Positions 1-5,501 of a stretch of 5,501 bases of DNA are shown piece by piece. Both the position numbers and the translations under genes were made by a program. How positions within the stretch are numbered: position 1 is the stretch's first letter; each line of letters starts with the position of its first letter. The stretch is taken from assembly GCA_003695555.1 (NCBI GenBank), contig RFIU01000076.1, forward strand, positions 1 through 5,501, read 5' to 3'. The DNA is from Alphaproteobacteria bacterium (GTDB lineage Bacteria > Pseudomonadota > Alphaproteobacteria > Sphingomonadales > Rhodothalassiaceae). Under the pieces are notes generated by a model. That model was not told the origin of the DNA, did no database searches, and saw only the letters and a list, made by a program, of their open reading frames with translations.

Positions 1-1116
1 CGGATGACCCGAGACATGGACGAAGGCGTCACGTTCGGTGACCACATCGACATCGCGGCGCGCAAGCTGATTGACGACCCGGGCAACCGAAATTTCATTG
101 CCCGGAATGATCTTGGCTGAAAAGATCACGACATCGCCGGGTTCCAGGGAAAGCCGGGCATTCTCACCGCGGGCCATGCGCGAGAGCGCCGCGCGCGGCT
201 CACCCTGCGCGCCGGTGCACAGGATCAGGAGCTTGTCGCGCGGCAGGGCCATCGCATCCTCGATCGCGACCGTCTGCGGCCAGTCGTCCAGCCAGCCGGT
301 GGCGCGCCCCGCTGCGATTACCCGATCGAGCGATCGGCCCGCCACGCACAGGGTTCGATCATGGGCGCGTGCCACCGCCGCGACCGTCTTCAGCCGGGCC
401 AGATTCGAGGCAAAGGTGGTGATCACCACCCGCCCTGAATACATGTAGAGCAGGTCCAGCAGGCTTTCGCGAACCGCCTCTTCCGAACCGGATGCCCGAG
501 GATTGAAGACATTGGTGGAATCGCCGATCATCGCCCGCACCCCGGCATCGCCGATCGCCTTGAGGGCCTCCGGCGTCGAGGGGGCACCGATCTGCGGCGC
601 GTGGTCGAGCTTCCAGTCGCCGGTATGAAAGATGCGTCCGAGCGGCGTCTCGATCAGCAGTCCGTGGCCTTCGGCGATGGAATGGGCCAGCGGCACATAG
701 CGAACCTTGAATGGCCCGGTCTCGAAACTGCCGGCGACGGGAACCTCCCGGATCTCGGCCTCACCGGAAAGACCGGCTTCGGCGAGCTTGCCATGCACCA
801 GCGCGGCGGTGAAGGGCGTCGCGTAGATCGGGCAGCGCAACTGCGGCCATAGCTGCGCCACCGCGCCGATATGATCCTCATGCCCGTGGGTCAGCACCAG
901 CGCCTCCAGGGCATCGCGCCGCTCGGCAATGAAGGCGGGATCGGGCAGCAGCAGATCGACACCGGCCAGTCCTTCGCCGGCGAAATTGATCCCGCAATCG
1001 ACCATCAGCCAACGTCCGACAGCATGGAACAGGTTGAGATTCATGCCGATCTCGTCGCACCCCCCGATCGGCACGAAGAGCAGATCGTCCCTGTTCATTC
1101 CGACCGCATCGTCCAT
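1..1116 (-). CDS. rnj: Ribonuclease J, N-terminal 372 residues (3' end beyond window)
   Basis: Cytoplasmic metallo-beta-lactamase/beta-CASP ribonuclease; the family acts as 5'-3' exonuclease and endonuclease in rRNA maturation and mRNA decay. Visible in order: an N-terminal GGCDEIGMN strand (residues 18-26), the zinc motif HGHEDH (77-82), further likely metal ligands His145 (AHSI) and Asp167 (TGDWKLD), GDSTNVFN (198-205), then the beta-CASP region with VVITTFASN (230-238), CTGAQGEP (300-307) and HVSGH (367-371) at the very edge. The family is usually about 550 residues, so roughly 180, including the C-terminal domain, lie outside. The start at 1116 is the most upstream ATG, because an in-frame TGA sits at 1123-1125. 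A GGAG at 1128-1131 is 11 nt upstream, slightly long. An alternative ATG at 1098 (MNRDDLLF) would also fit the family's N-terminus. The gene follows the exported-protein gene after 128 bp and could be read through from it or have its own promoter. The family assignment is very secure; the exact start is less so. Confidence 0.96.
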   Translation of the reverse strand, partial: MDDAVGMNRDDLLFVPIGGCDEIGMNLNLFHAVGRWLMVDCGINFAGEGLAGVDLLLPDPAFIAERRDALEALVLTHGHEDHIGAVAQLWPQLRCPIYATPFTAALVHGKLAEAGLSGEAEIREVPVAGSFETGPFKVRYVPLAHSIAEGHGLLIETPLGRIFHTGDWKLDHAPQIGAPSTPEALKAIGDAGVRAMIGDSTNVFNPRASGSEEAVRESLLDLLYMYSGRVVITTFASNLARLKTVAAVARAHDRTLCVAGRSLDRVIAAGRATGWLDDWPQTVAIEDAMALPRDKLLILCTGAQGEPRAALSRMARGENARLSLEPGDVVIFSAKIIPGNEISVARVVNQLARRDVDVVTERDAFVHVSGHP

Positions 1117-1122
1117 CGCTGG

Positions 1123-1140
1123 TCATTCTCCATGCTTCAT
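1123..1140 (-). other. Possible five-codon leader ORF before rnj
   Basis: ATG-AAG-CAT-GGA-GAA-TGA (MKHGE) has an AAGG at 1150-1153, 9 nt before its ATG. It ends 6 nt before the rnj ATG and is in the same frame. It contains the GGAG that serves as the likely rnj ribosome site, so its translation could affect rnj initiation. A mini-ORF this short easily arises by chance, and nothing else supports it. Confidence 0.2.
1128..1131 (-). promoter_or_regulatory. Likely ribosome binding site of rnj
   Basis: GGAG on the minus strand lies 11 nt before the ATG at 1116. It is only 1 nt from another-frame ATG at 1126, too close to serve that start. It favours 1116 over the alternative ATG at 1098, which has no comparable site. 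Confidence 0.5.
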
Positions 1141-1216
1141 CGCCCCCAGCCTTGACGGGTGGGCCGCGCCACAGGCCCTGCTAGCCGCCGCAGAAAGGCG
1201 TCCTCAGTCTTCGCGC

Positions 1217-1229
1217 GGATCGTAGATCC
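1217..1229. repeat. Short hairpin after the exported-protein gene
   Basis: GGATC, a 3-nt loop and GATCC form a perfect 5-bp inverted repeat 15 bp downstream of the stop codon at 1245-1247. On the minus strand no T-run follows, so this is not a canonical intrinsic terminator. It may be a weak 3' end structure or chance. A second 5-bp inverted repeat (gggcc/ggccc, 1161-1165 and 1174-1178) lies further down the same spacer. Confidence 0.25.
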
Positions 1230-1244
1230 CGGGCAAGACGGCAG

Positions 1245-2096
1245 CTATTCCTCGAATTCCGAGAGCAGCTTCGTGGCCTTTGCGATCGCCGTGCGCGCCT
1301 GATCGTCGCACGACTTGATCGCCGCCGTACGTTGGAGGGCCTGCGCGCGAAGCTCGGCAAGCGAGAGGTGGTTCACCTTCGCCCGACGCTCGATGTCGGT
1401 GCGGTAGCCGTCAAAACGGCTGCGGACGTCATCGGCCATGAACTCGGGGCAGAAATCAGCGATCGCCAGCCCCGTCACCACCAGCGTATAGATCAGGGTG
1501 TGACGGTCGAGCCAGGCGTTCTCCGGGTCATAGCTGAGCCCGGTCAGCTTCGGCACCATCAGGCGAACCGCCTTCAATCCCTTGACCACGAAGGCACGGG
1601 TTTCGTCATCGCCACAATCGTGGCGGGCGGTATCGTTCGCATCCTTCTGCGCGAGCTGCTGCAGGCCGGCCAGTTCCCGATCCGCAAGACCGCTCGCCTG
1701 CAGCGCACGGGTGAGAACGCCCATGTGCCATTCGAAAGCGCGACGCTCGGCCTTGTCGAGCAGGCGGCAGCGCATTTCGACGAACCAGGCGGCCGTCGTT
1801 CCGGCATAGAGGGAACTCAGCGCCTCACGTGTGGCGGCGGCCTTGTCTGCCCCGCCAGCCGGCCCGGATTTCTCTCCGATTGTCGCTTCGGCAGTCGGTT
1901 CGCCGGCCTTATCCGGGGCGGGAGGCGGTGGTACGGCCACCTTGGCCCGCTGCTCTCCGGTGTCGGCAAGGGCCGTCGTGCCGGCAGGAGCCCACAATGC
2001 CATGAGTACGCCGAGCAGGGCGACGAAAGCATTCCGGCATGCGCCGGCTCGCCATGACCGGCAAGCCACGCTATCTTCATCGTTGGAAGCTGTCAT
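1245..2096 (-). CDS. Exported protein of unknown function with a duplicated two-cysteine helical unit
   Basis: I do not recognise a named family. The 283-residue product has a probable Sec signal peptide: a long n-region (1-21, ending in Arg), a hydrophobic core at about 22-39 (AFVALLGVLMALWAPAG), and a likely cut after TALA, before Asp45. A low-complexity Ala/Pro/Gly linker follows (53-88, with a PPPP run at 56-59), then a predicted mainly helical domain (about 90-283). The mature part has exactly four cysteines (110, 161, 216, 263), which suits a periplasmic protein with two disulfides. The segments 110-178 and 216-278 resemble each other, suggesting an internal duplication. No catalytic motif is apparent and the C-terminus is charged. 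The ATG at 2096 is chosen because it directly precedes the signal peptide and has AGGGA (2107-2111) 10 nt upstream. The open frame continues to 2507, but that extension overlaps the methyltransferase gene and looks like shadow sequence. The gene lies 119 bp downstream of trmJ and 128 bp upstream of rnj, so it may be its own unit. Gene reality is fairly sure; function is unknown. Confidence 0.8.
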   Translation of the reverse strand: MTASNDEDSVACRSWRAGACRNAFVALLGVLMALWAPAGTTALADTGEQRAKVAVPPPPAPDKAGEPTAEATIGEKSGPAGGADKAAATREALSSLYAGTTAAWFVEMRCRLLDKAERRAFEWHMGVLTRALQASGLADRELAGLQQLAQKDANDTARHDCGDDETRAFVVKGLKAVRLMVPKLTGLSYDPENAWLDRHTLIYTLVVTGLAIADFCPEFMADDVRSRFDGYRTDIERRAKVNHLSLAELRAQALQRTAAIKSCDDQARTAIAKATKLLSEFEE

Positions 2097-2106
2097 GAAA
2101 AACGAA

Positions 2107-2111
2107 TCCCT
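2107..2111 (-). promoter_or_regulatory. Likely ribosome binding site of the exported-protein gene
   Basis: AGGGA on the minus strand sits 10 nt before the ATG at 2096, in a stretch clearly more AT-rich than its surroundings. With the signal peptide starting right after that ATG, it fixes the start there rather than at the in-frame codon far upstream. Confidence 0.5.
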
Positions 2112-2153
2112 GTTTTCTTGCGGAAGCGACGAAGGGCAATACCAGCGTCCATC

Positions 2154-2183
2154 CTGCTTGCCATGCATCATAGGTGCAAGCAG
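2154..2183 (-). promoter_or_regulatory. Perfect 8-bp inverted repeat around a -10-like hexamer (candidate promoter/operator)
   Basis: CTGCTTGC (2154-2161) and GCAAGCAG (2176-2183) are perfect complements separated by 14 nt. On the minus strand the loop contains TATGAT (2167-2172), five of six matches to a sigma-70 -10 box, but no good -35 is visible 16-18 nt upstream. It lies about 60-90 nt before the exported-protein start, after the trmJ stop. No T-run follows on the minus strand, so it does not look like an intrinsic terminator. It could be a regulator-binding site over a promoter, an RNA hairpin in the trmJ 3' end, or chance. Confidence 0.35.
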
Positions 2184-2215
2184 CCGGAAACGCCATGGGG
2201 CCGGACACCGAATGC

Positions 2216-2986
2216 TCAGGTCTTCTGATCGTTTCCTTCGCATTGTGCGCGCACCGGCCGCGCCAGGGTCTTGATGACGCCGCGAAGGGTGCGGATTTCC
2301 TGGGCACTGAAGCGGGCATTGAGCAGCAGACTGCGCAGCGCGCGGATCTGGACCGGCTTGCGGCCGGATGAGGGAAAATGACCGCGCGCATCCAGCGCCT
2401 GTTCCAGCTGGGCGAAAAGGCCGAGATAGTCGCCTCGCGGGGCAGGCAGTCGTTCGGCGGAGCGCAGCCGCGGCGGCAGTTCGCCGCCGAGAATCCGCTT
2501 GCGCCACTCATAGGCCAGCACCAGCACCGCCTGGGCCAGATTGAGGCTGGCGAAAGCGGGATCAACGGGGATCGTGAGGATCGCGTCTGCCAGTGCCGTC
2601 TCGTCATTGTCGAGGCCCGAACGCTCGGGCCCGAACATGACGCCCGCCGGACCATCGCCTGCCCGCATCGTCGCATCGAGCCAGTCCACAGCCGTCTGCG
2701 GATCGAGCACCTTCTTCACCAGATGGCGGGGCCTGACGGTGGCAGCCAACACTCCGGTCAGATCGGAAATCGCCTCTTCCACCGTGTCAAAAAGCCGCGC
2801 TTCATCCAGCAATCGATCGGCACCGGCCGCCGCCGGGCCTGCGGCCGGGTTCGGCCAGCCGTCACGCGGCGCAACTAGACGCAGCTCGCGCAGGCCGAAG
2901 TTGCCCATGGCACGCGCCGTCTTGCCGATGTTCTCACCGAGCTGCGGTCGCACCAGAATGACAACGGGCGGCAGCGGTGCGCTCAT
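2216..2986 (-). CDS. trmJ: tRNA (cytidine/uridine-2'-O-)-methyltransferase, TrmJ type (SpoU/TrmH superfamily)
   Basis: SAM-dependent 2'-O-ribose methyltransferase with the SPOUT trefoil-knot fold. TrmJ enzymes are homodimers that methylate position 32 in the tRNA anticodon loop. The 256-residue product has all three SpoU motifs: motif 1 ENIGKTARAMGNFG (18-31) with the conserved Asn19 and Arg25, motif 2 FGPERSGL (118-125), and motif 3 IPVDPAFASLNLAQAV (139-154), the last two forming the SAM-binding knot. A helical, basic C-terminal extension (about 185-245) matches the TrmJ/LasT layout rather than the shorter TrmL. The start at 2986 gives a 4-nt ATGA overlap with the cysS stop and has GGGAG (2995-2999) 8 nt upstream. 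A GTG at 3001 would add five residues and lacks this spacing. It is the last gene of the gltX-cysS-trmJ operon. Superfamily is sure; the exact substrate (Cm32/Um32) is inferred from family, and a different tRNA position is possible. Confidence 0.92.
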   Translation of the reverse strand: MSAPLPPVVILVRPQLGENIGKTARAMGNFGLRELRLVAPRDGWPNPAAGPAAAGADRLLDEARLFDTVEEAISDLTGVLAATVRPRHLVKKVLDPQTAVDWLDATMRAGDGPAGVMFGPERSGLDNDETALADAILTIPVDPAFASLNLAQAVLVLAYEWRKRILGGELPPRLRSAERLPAPRGDYLGLFAQLEQALDARGHFPSSGRKPVQIRALRSLLLNARFSAQEIRTLRGVIKTLARPVRAQCEGNDQKT

Positions 2987-4353
2987 CCGGTGCGCTCCCA
3001 CTCGGTGGTGCCGTCGGGCCGGTCGAGCAGCCGGATGCCCATCGCCGTGAGCCGATCGCGGATCGCATCCGCCCGCGCGAAATCGCGCGCCCGCCTGGCT
3101 TCGGCGCGTTCGGCGATCAGCCGCTCGATCTCTTCGATGCCCGGGTCTCCATGGCGGGGGGTGCCCTTCAGCCAGTCATGCGGATCGGTGAGCAGGAGGC
3201 CGAGGAACTGGGCCCCGGCCTTCAGCGCACTGGCGCGCTCGGGCCGTGCCAGCGCCTCCAGCGCGGCGATCGCCTTCGGCGTGTTGAGATCGTCGGCGAG
3301 CGCGTCCTTCACCTCCTCCGGTATGGCCTCCTCGTCGCCCGCCACCTCGCGCACCAGGCGATACCAGCGATCGAGCCGACGACGGGAATCGCGCAGCAGA
3401 TCACGGGTCATGTCGAGGGGCTGGCGATAATGCGCGCTCATCAGAGCAAGCCGGATCGCTTCTCCCGGGAATTCTGACAGCAGCTCGTGGACCGTGAAGA
3501 AATTGCCGAGCGATTTCGACATCTTCTCACCGCCCGAGACGACATAGCCATTGTGCACCCAGGTCTGCACGAAGCCGTCACCGAAGGCGCAGCAGCTCTG
3601 TGCGCGCTCGTTCTCGTGGTGCGGAAAAACGAGATCCTGCCCACCGCCGTGAATGTCGATGGGATGGCCGAGATGCGTCTCGATCATCGCCGAGCATTCG
3701 AGATGCCAGCCCGGCCGACCGCGCCCCCAGGGGCTCTCCCAGCCGGGCTGATCGGGGGTGCTCGGCTTCCACAGGACGAAATCGGCCGGATCGCGCTTCC
3801 ATGGCGCCACTTCGACGCGGGCGCCGGCAATCATCTCGTCGCGTGAGCGGTGCGAAAGCGCCCCATAGTCGGCCAGATGCGAAACCGCGAACAGCACATG
3901 ACCTTGCGCCACATAGGCGCAGTCGCGCGCGATCAGCCGCTCGATCATCGCGATCATTTCGGCAATGTGCCGGGTTGCATGCGGCTCGATGGTCGGTGCC
4001 AGCACATTCAGCGCCGCCATGTCCTCGTGATAGACACGTGTGAAGCGGGCGGTGATCTCCTCGATCGGTTCTCCGGTCTCGTTTGCGCGGGCGATGATCT
4101 TGTCGTCAATGTCGGTGATGTTGCGCGCATAGACGACATGATCGGCGCCGAAGGCATGACGCAGCAGACGGAACAGCAGGTCGAACACTACCGCCGGCCG
4201 GGCGTTGCCGATATGGGCATAATCATAGACGGTCGGCCCACAGACGTACATCCGCACACGCTCGGGATCAATCGGCCGGAAGATCTCCTTCCTGCCGCTC
4301 GCGGTGTTGGTCAGACGGATGGTCACCGTTCTTTCGTCGCTTGTTCCCGTCAT
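2983..4353 (-). CDS. cysS: Cysteinyl-tRNA synthetase
   Basis: Class I aminoacyl-tRNA synthetase that attaches cysteine to tRNA-Cys in the cytoplasm using ATP. The 456-residue product is of normal length and looks intact. Seen: YVCGPTVYDYAHIGN, with the HIGH-type signature as HIGN (47-50); NITDIDDKI (78-86); the likely zinc site Cys38, Cys220 (LEC), His245 and Glu249 (FPHHENE); HIHGGG-type pocket residues near 234-238 (DIHGGG); and the KMSKS loop (277-281, EKMSKSLGN). The C-terminal part (about 320-456) is the DALR-like helical and anticodon-binding region, including the DDLNTPKAIAAL segment (354-365). The start at 4353 overlaps the gltX stop as ATGA and has GAAGGG (4363-4368) 9 nt upstream. 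The frame stays open to 4680, but that stretch is Gly/Ala/Arg shadow sequence inside gltX and not CysS-like. The stop overlaps trmJ by ATGA. Confidence 0.98.
   Translation of the reverse strand: MTGTSDERTVTIRLTNTASGRKEIFRPIDPERVRMYVCGPTVYDYAHIGNARPAVVFDLLFRLLRHAFGADHVVYARNITDIDDKIIARANETGEPIEEITARFTRVYHEDMAALNVLAPTIEPHATRHIAEMIAMIERLIARDCAYVAQGHVLFAVSHLADYGALSHRSRDEMIAGARVEVAPWKRDPADFVLWKPSTPDQPGWESPWGRGRPGWHLECSAMIETHLGHPIDIHGGGQDLVFPHHENERAQSCCAFGDGFVQTWVHNGYVVSGGEKMSKSLGNFFTVHELLSEFPGEAIRLALMSAHYRQPLDMTRDLLRDSRRRLDRWYRLVREVAGDEEAIPEEVKDALADDLNTPKAIAALEALARPERASALKAGAQFLGLLLTDPHDWLKGTPRHGDPGIEEIERLIAERAEARRARDFARADAIRDRLTAMGIRLLDRPDGTTEWERTG
2995..2999 (-). promoter_or_regulatory. Shine-Dalgarno of trmJ, inside the end of cysS
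   Basis: GGGAG lies 8 nt before the trmJ ATG (2984-2986) and within the last codons of cysS. It decides the start in favour of the ATGA overlap. Confidence 0.65.
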
Positions 4354-5501
4354 GCCTTTTCGCCCTTCAGCCGCGCCTGCGCCTTGCCGCGCCCGATCAG
4401 CAGCAGCAGCGCCGCCATTTCCGGCCCTGCCTCCCGGCCAGTCAGGGCCAGGCGCAGCGGCCGGAACAGGGCACGCCCCTTTCGCCCCGTCTGCTTCTTC
4501 AGTGCCGCCGTCCATGCCCGCCAACCCTCTTTGTCGAGAACTGGGGGCAGCAGTTCGGCCGCGCGCGCGAGGAAGTCGCGATCCTCGGCCTCGATCACGG
4601 GTTCGATCGGCCCTTCGACAATGCGGCGCCAGTCCTGCACTTCGGCCAGATGCCCGATGTTGCCACGTACCGCTTCCCACAGCTCGCGCGTTACTCCGGC
4701 CATTTCCGGTCGAGCAGCGATCTCCTCATATTCCCGGTGGTGCAGCAGCCGCGCATCAAGGCGGTCAAGCTCTTCCGGGTCGAAGATGGCCGACGAACGC
4801 GAGAAGGCGCCGAGATCGAACTGCGCGACCAGCTCGTCGAGGTCGCGCACCGCCTCGGGCGAACGACCGGTGCCGAGACAGGCGAGCAGCGAGACGATCG
4901 CCAGTGGCTCGGCTCCGCCCTCGCGAAGCGCCCGGATCGAAAGGTCGCCCGCGCGTTTCGAAAGCGGCGCGCCGCCGGCACCGCGCAGCAGCGGAAAGTG
5001 GGCGAAAGCCGGCGGGACCGCCTCCAGCGCCTCGATCAGCTGTATCTGTTCGCCGGTATTGGTAACATGATCCTCGCCGCGAATGACATGCGTGACGGCC
5101 AGCGCAATGTCATCGACGCTGGAAGGCAGAAGATAGAGGAAACTGCCATCGGCGCGCACCAGCACCGGATCGGAAAGCGATCCCGGATCGACATGCTGCG
5201 GGCCACGGATCAAATCATCCCAGGCGACCGCCGTCGAACGGTCGAGCAGAAAGCGCCAGTGCGGCCGACGCCCCTCACCTTCCAGCCGGCCGCGCTCCTG
5301 CGCGTCGAGGGAGAGGGCCGCCCGGTCATAGACCGGCGGGCGACCCTGCGCGCGCTGCAGACGGCGCTTGAGCTCCAGCTCCTCAGGTGTTTCGTAGCAG
5401 GGATAGAGGCGCCCGGCCGCGCGAAGTCGATCGGCGGCCTCGCGGTAGCGATCGAGACGGGTGGACTGCCGCACCTCCTCATCCCAGTCGAGACCGAGCC
5501 A
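4350..5501 (-). CDS. gltX: Glutamyl-tRNA synthetase, C-terminal 383 residues (5' end beyond window)
   Basis: Class I synthetase that charges tRNA-Glu with glutamate. Many alphaproteobacteria lack GlnRS, and a GluRS there also mischarges tRNA-Gln for GatCAB amidation; whether this copy does so cannot be read from the sequence. The frame is open to the window edge, beginning WLGLDWDEEVRQSTR. By comparison with E. coli GluRS about 60 N-terminal residues are missing, including the HIGH signature. Visible (numbering from the edge): RLDRY (15-19), a YPCYE segment (33-37), IRGEDHVTNTGEQIQL (140-155), which lines the active site, and the KMSKS-type loop as APLSKR (178-183) followed by GDLSIRALREGG. 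The remainder is the helical anticodon-binding half, ending in LALTGREAGPEMAALLLLIGRG. The first lysine of the KLSKR consensus is proline here, while the essential second lysine is kept. It is the first visible gene of the operon; any promoter lies outside. Confidence 0.97.
   Translation of the reverse strand, partial: WLGLDWDEEVRQSTRLDRYREAADRLRAAGRLYPCYETPEELELKRRLQRAQGRPPVYDRAALSLDAQERGRLEGEGRRPHWRFLLDRSTAVAWDDLIRGPQHVDPGSLSDPVLVRADGSFLYLLPSSVDDIALAVTHVIRGEDHVTNTGEQIQLIEALEAVPPAFAHFPLLRGAGGAPLSKRAGDLSIRALREGGAEPLAIVSLLACLGTGRSPEAVRDLDELVAQFDLGAFSRSSAIFDPEELDRLDARLLHHREYEEIAARPEMAGVTRELWEAVRGNIGHLAEVQDWRRIVEGPIEPVIEAEDRDFLARAAELLPPVLDKEGWRAWTAALKKQTGRKGRALFRPLRLALTGREAGPEMAALLLLIGRGKAQARLKGEKA
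4363..4368 (-). promoter_or_regulatory. Shine-Dalgarno of cysS, inside the end of gltX
   Basis: GAAGGG lies 9 nt before the cysS ATG (4351-4353) and within the final gltX codons. It supports this start over the upstream in-frame extension. Confidence 0.6.

Noticed and set aside
415..430. Perfect 16-bp palindrome ggtggtgatcaccacc
   Set aside because: It falls inside rnj and is exactly the codons for the conserved VVITT strand (GTG GTG ATC ACC ACC). Coding constraint explains it, though protein-binding cannot be excluded.
71..448. A 125-codon plus-strand open frame at the left edge
   Set aside because: Antisense to the beta-CASP coding part of rnj, Arg/Ser/Ala-rich, with no domain.
1141..1244. 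A canonical promoter or intrinsic terminator between the exported-protein gene and rnj
   Set aside because: Only 4-5-bp hairpins without T-runs and a partial TACGAT hexamer without a -35 are visible, which is too weak to call.
1332..2057. A 241-codon plus-strand open frame opposite the exported-protein gene
   Set aside because: No signal peptide, domain or convincing ribosome site. The opposite strand encodes a coherent signal peptide plus four-cysteine domain, so this is the shadow.
2097..2507. N-terminal extension of the exported-protein frame up to 2507
   Set aside because: It would overlap most of the C-terminal half of trmJ, reads as Arg/Ala-rich shadow sequence, and would bury the clear signal peptide that follows the ATG at 2096.
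4354..4680. N-terminal extension of the cysS frame by 109 codons
   Set aside because: It overlaps gltX, shows no CysS homology, and the ATGA junction with its Shine-Dalgarno gives a standard-length enzyme.
3850..5070. A 406-codon open frame on the plus strand, and a second long one at 4304-5065
   Set aside because: They lie antisense to gltX and cysS, whose motifs are unmistakable. The translations are Ser/Arg/Ala-rich with no recognisable domain, as expected from the complement of GC-rich codons.

Overview
The window comes from a GC-rich bacterial chromosome, most likely an alphaproteobacterium. The protein sequences point that way: the RNase J, the alphaproteobacterial-style GltX with an LSKR loop, and the CysS with an HIGN signature. 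This is inferred from protein resemblance and base composition only. All five genes lie on the minus strand, so the biological order runs from high to low coordinates. Coding density is high and no gap exceeds 130 bp.

Right part (2216-5501): a compact translation operon. Glutamyl-tRNA synthetase (gltX, 5' end outside the window) is followed by cysteinyl-tRNA synthetase (cysS) and a SpoU/TrmH-superfamily tRNA 2'-O-methyltransferase of TrmJ type. Both internal junctions are 4-nt ATGA overlaps, each with a Shine-Dalgarno inside the preceding gene. The three are therefore very probably co-transcribed and translationally coupled. Two products charge tRNA and the third probably modifies the tRNA anticodon loop.

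Middle (2097-2215 and 1245-2096): a 119-bp spacer carries a perfect 8-bp inverted repeat around a TATGAT hexamer, a possible promoter/operator. It is followed by a gene for an unrecognised exported protein of 283 residues. This protein has a signal peptide, an Ala/Pro/Gly-rich linker and a helical domain with four cysteines that looks like a tandem duplication of one two-cysteine unit.

Left part (1-1116): the first 372 codons of ribonuclease J (rnj), a metallo-beta-lactamase/beta-CASP ribonuclease, cut off by the window edge. A 128-bp spacer precedes it, holding a possible five-codon leader ORF.

I found no rRNA, tRNA, mobile element, CRISPR array or phage gene. Most of the window is ordinary housekeeping sequence. 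The exported cysteine-repeat protein is the only part without a clear known role, and I see no convincing evidence of a novel multi-gene system.
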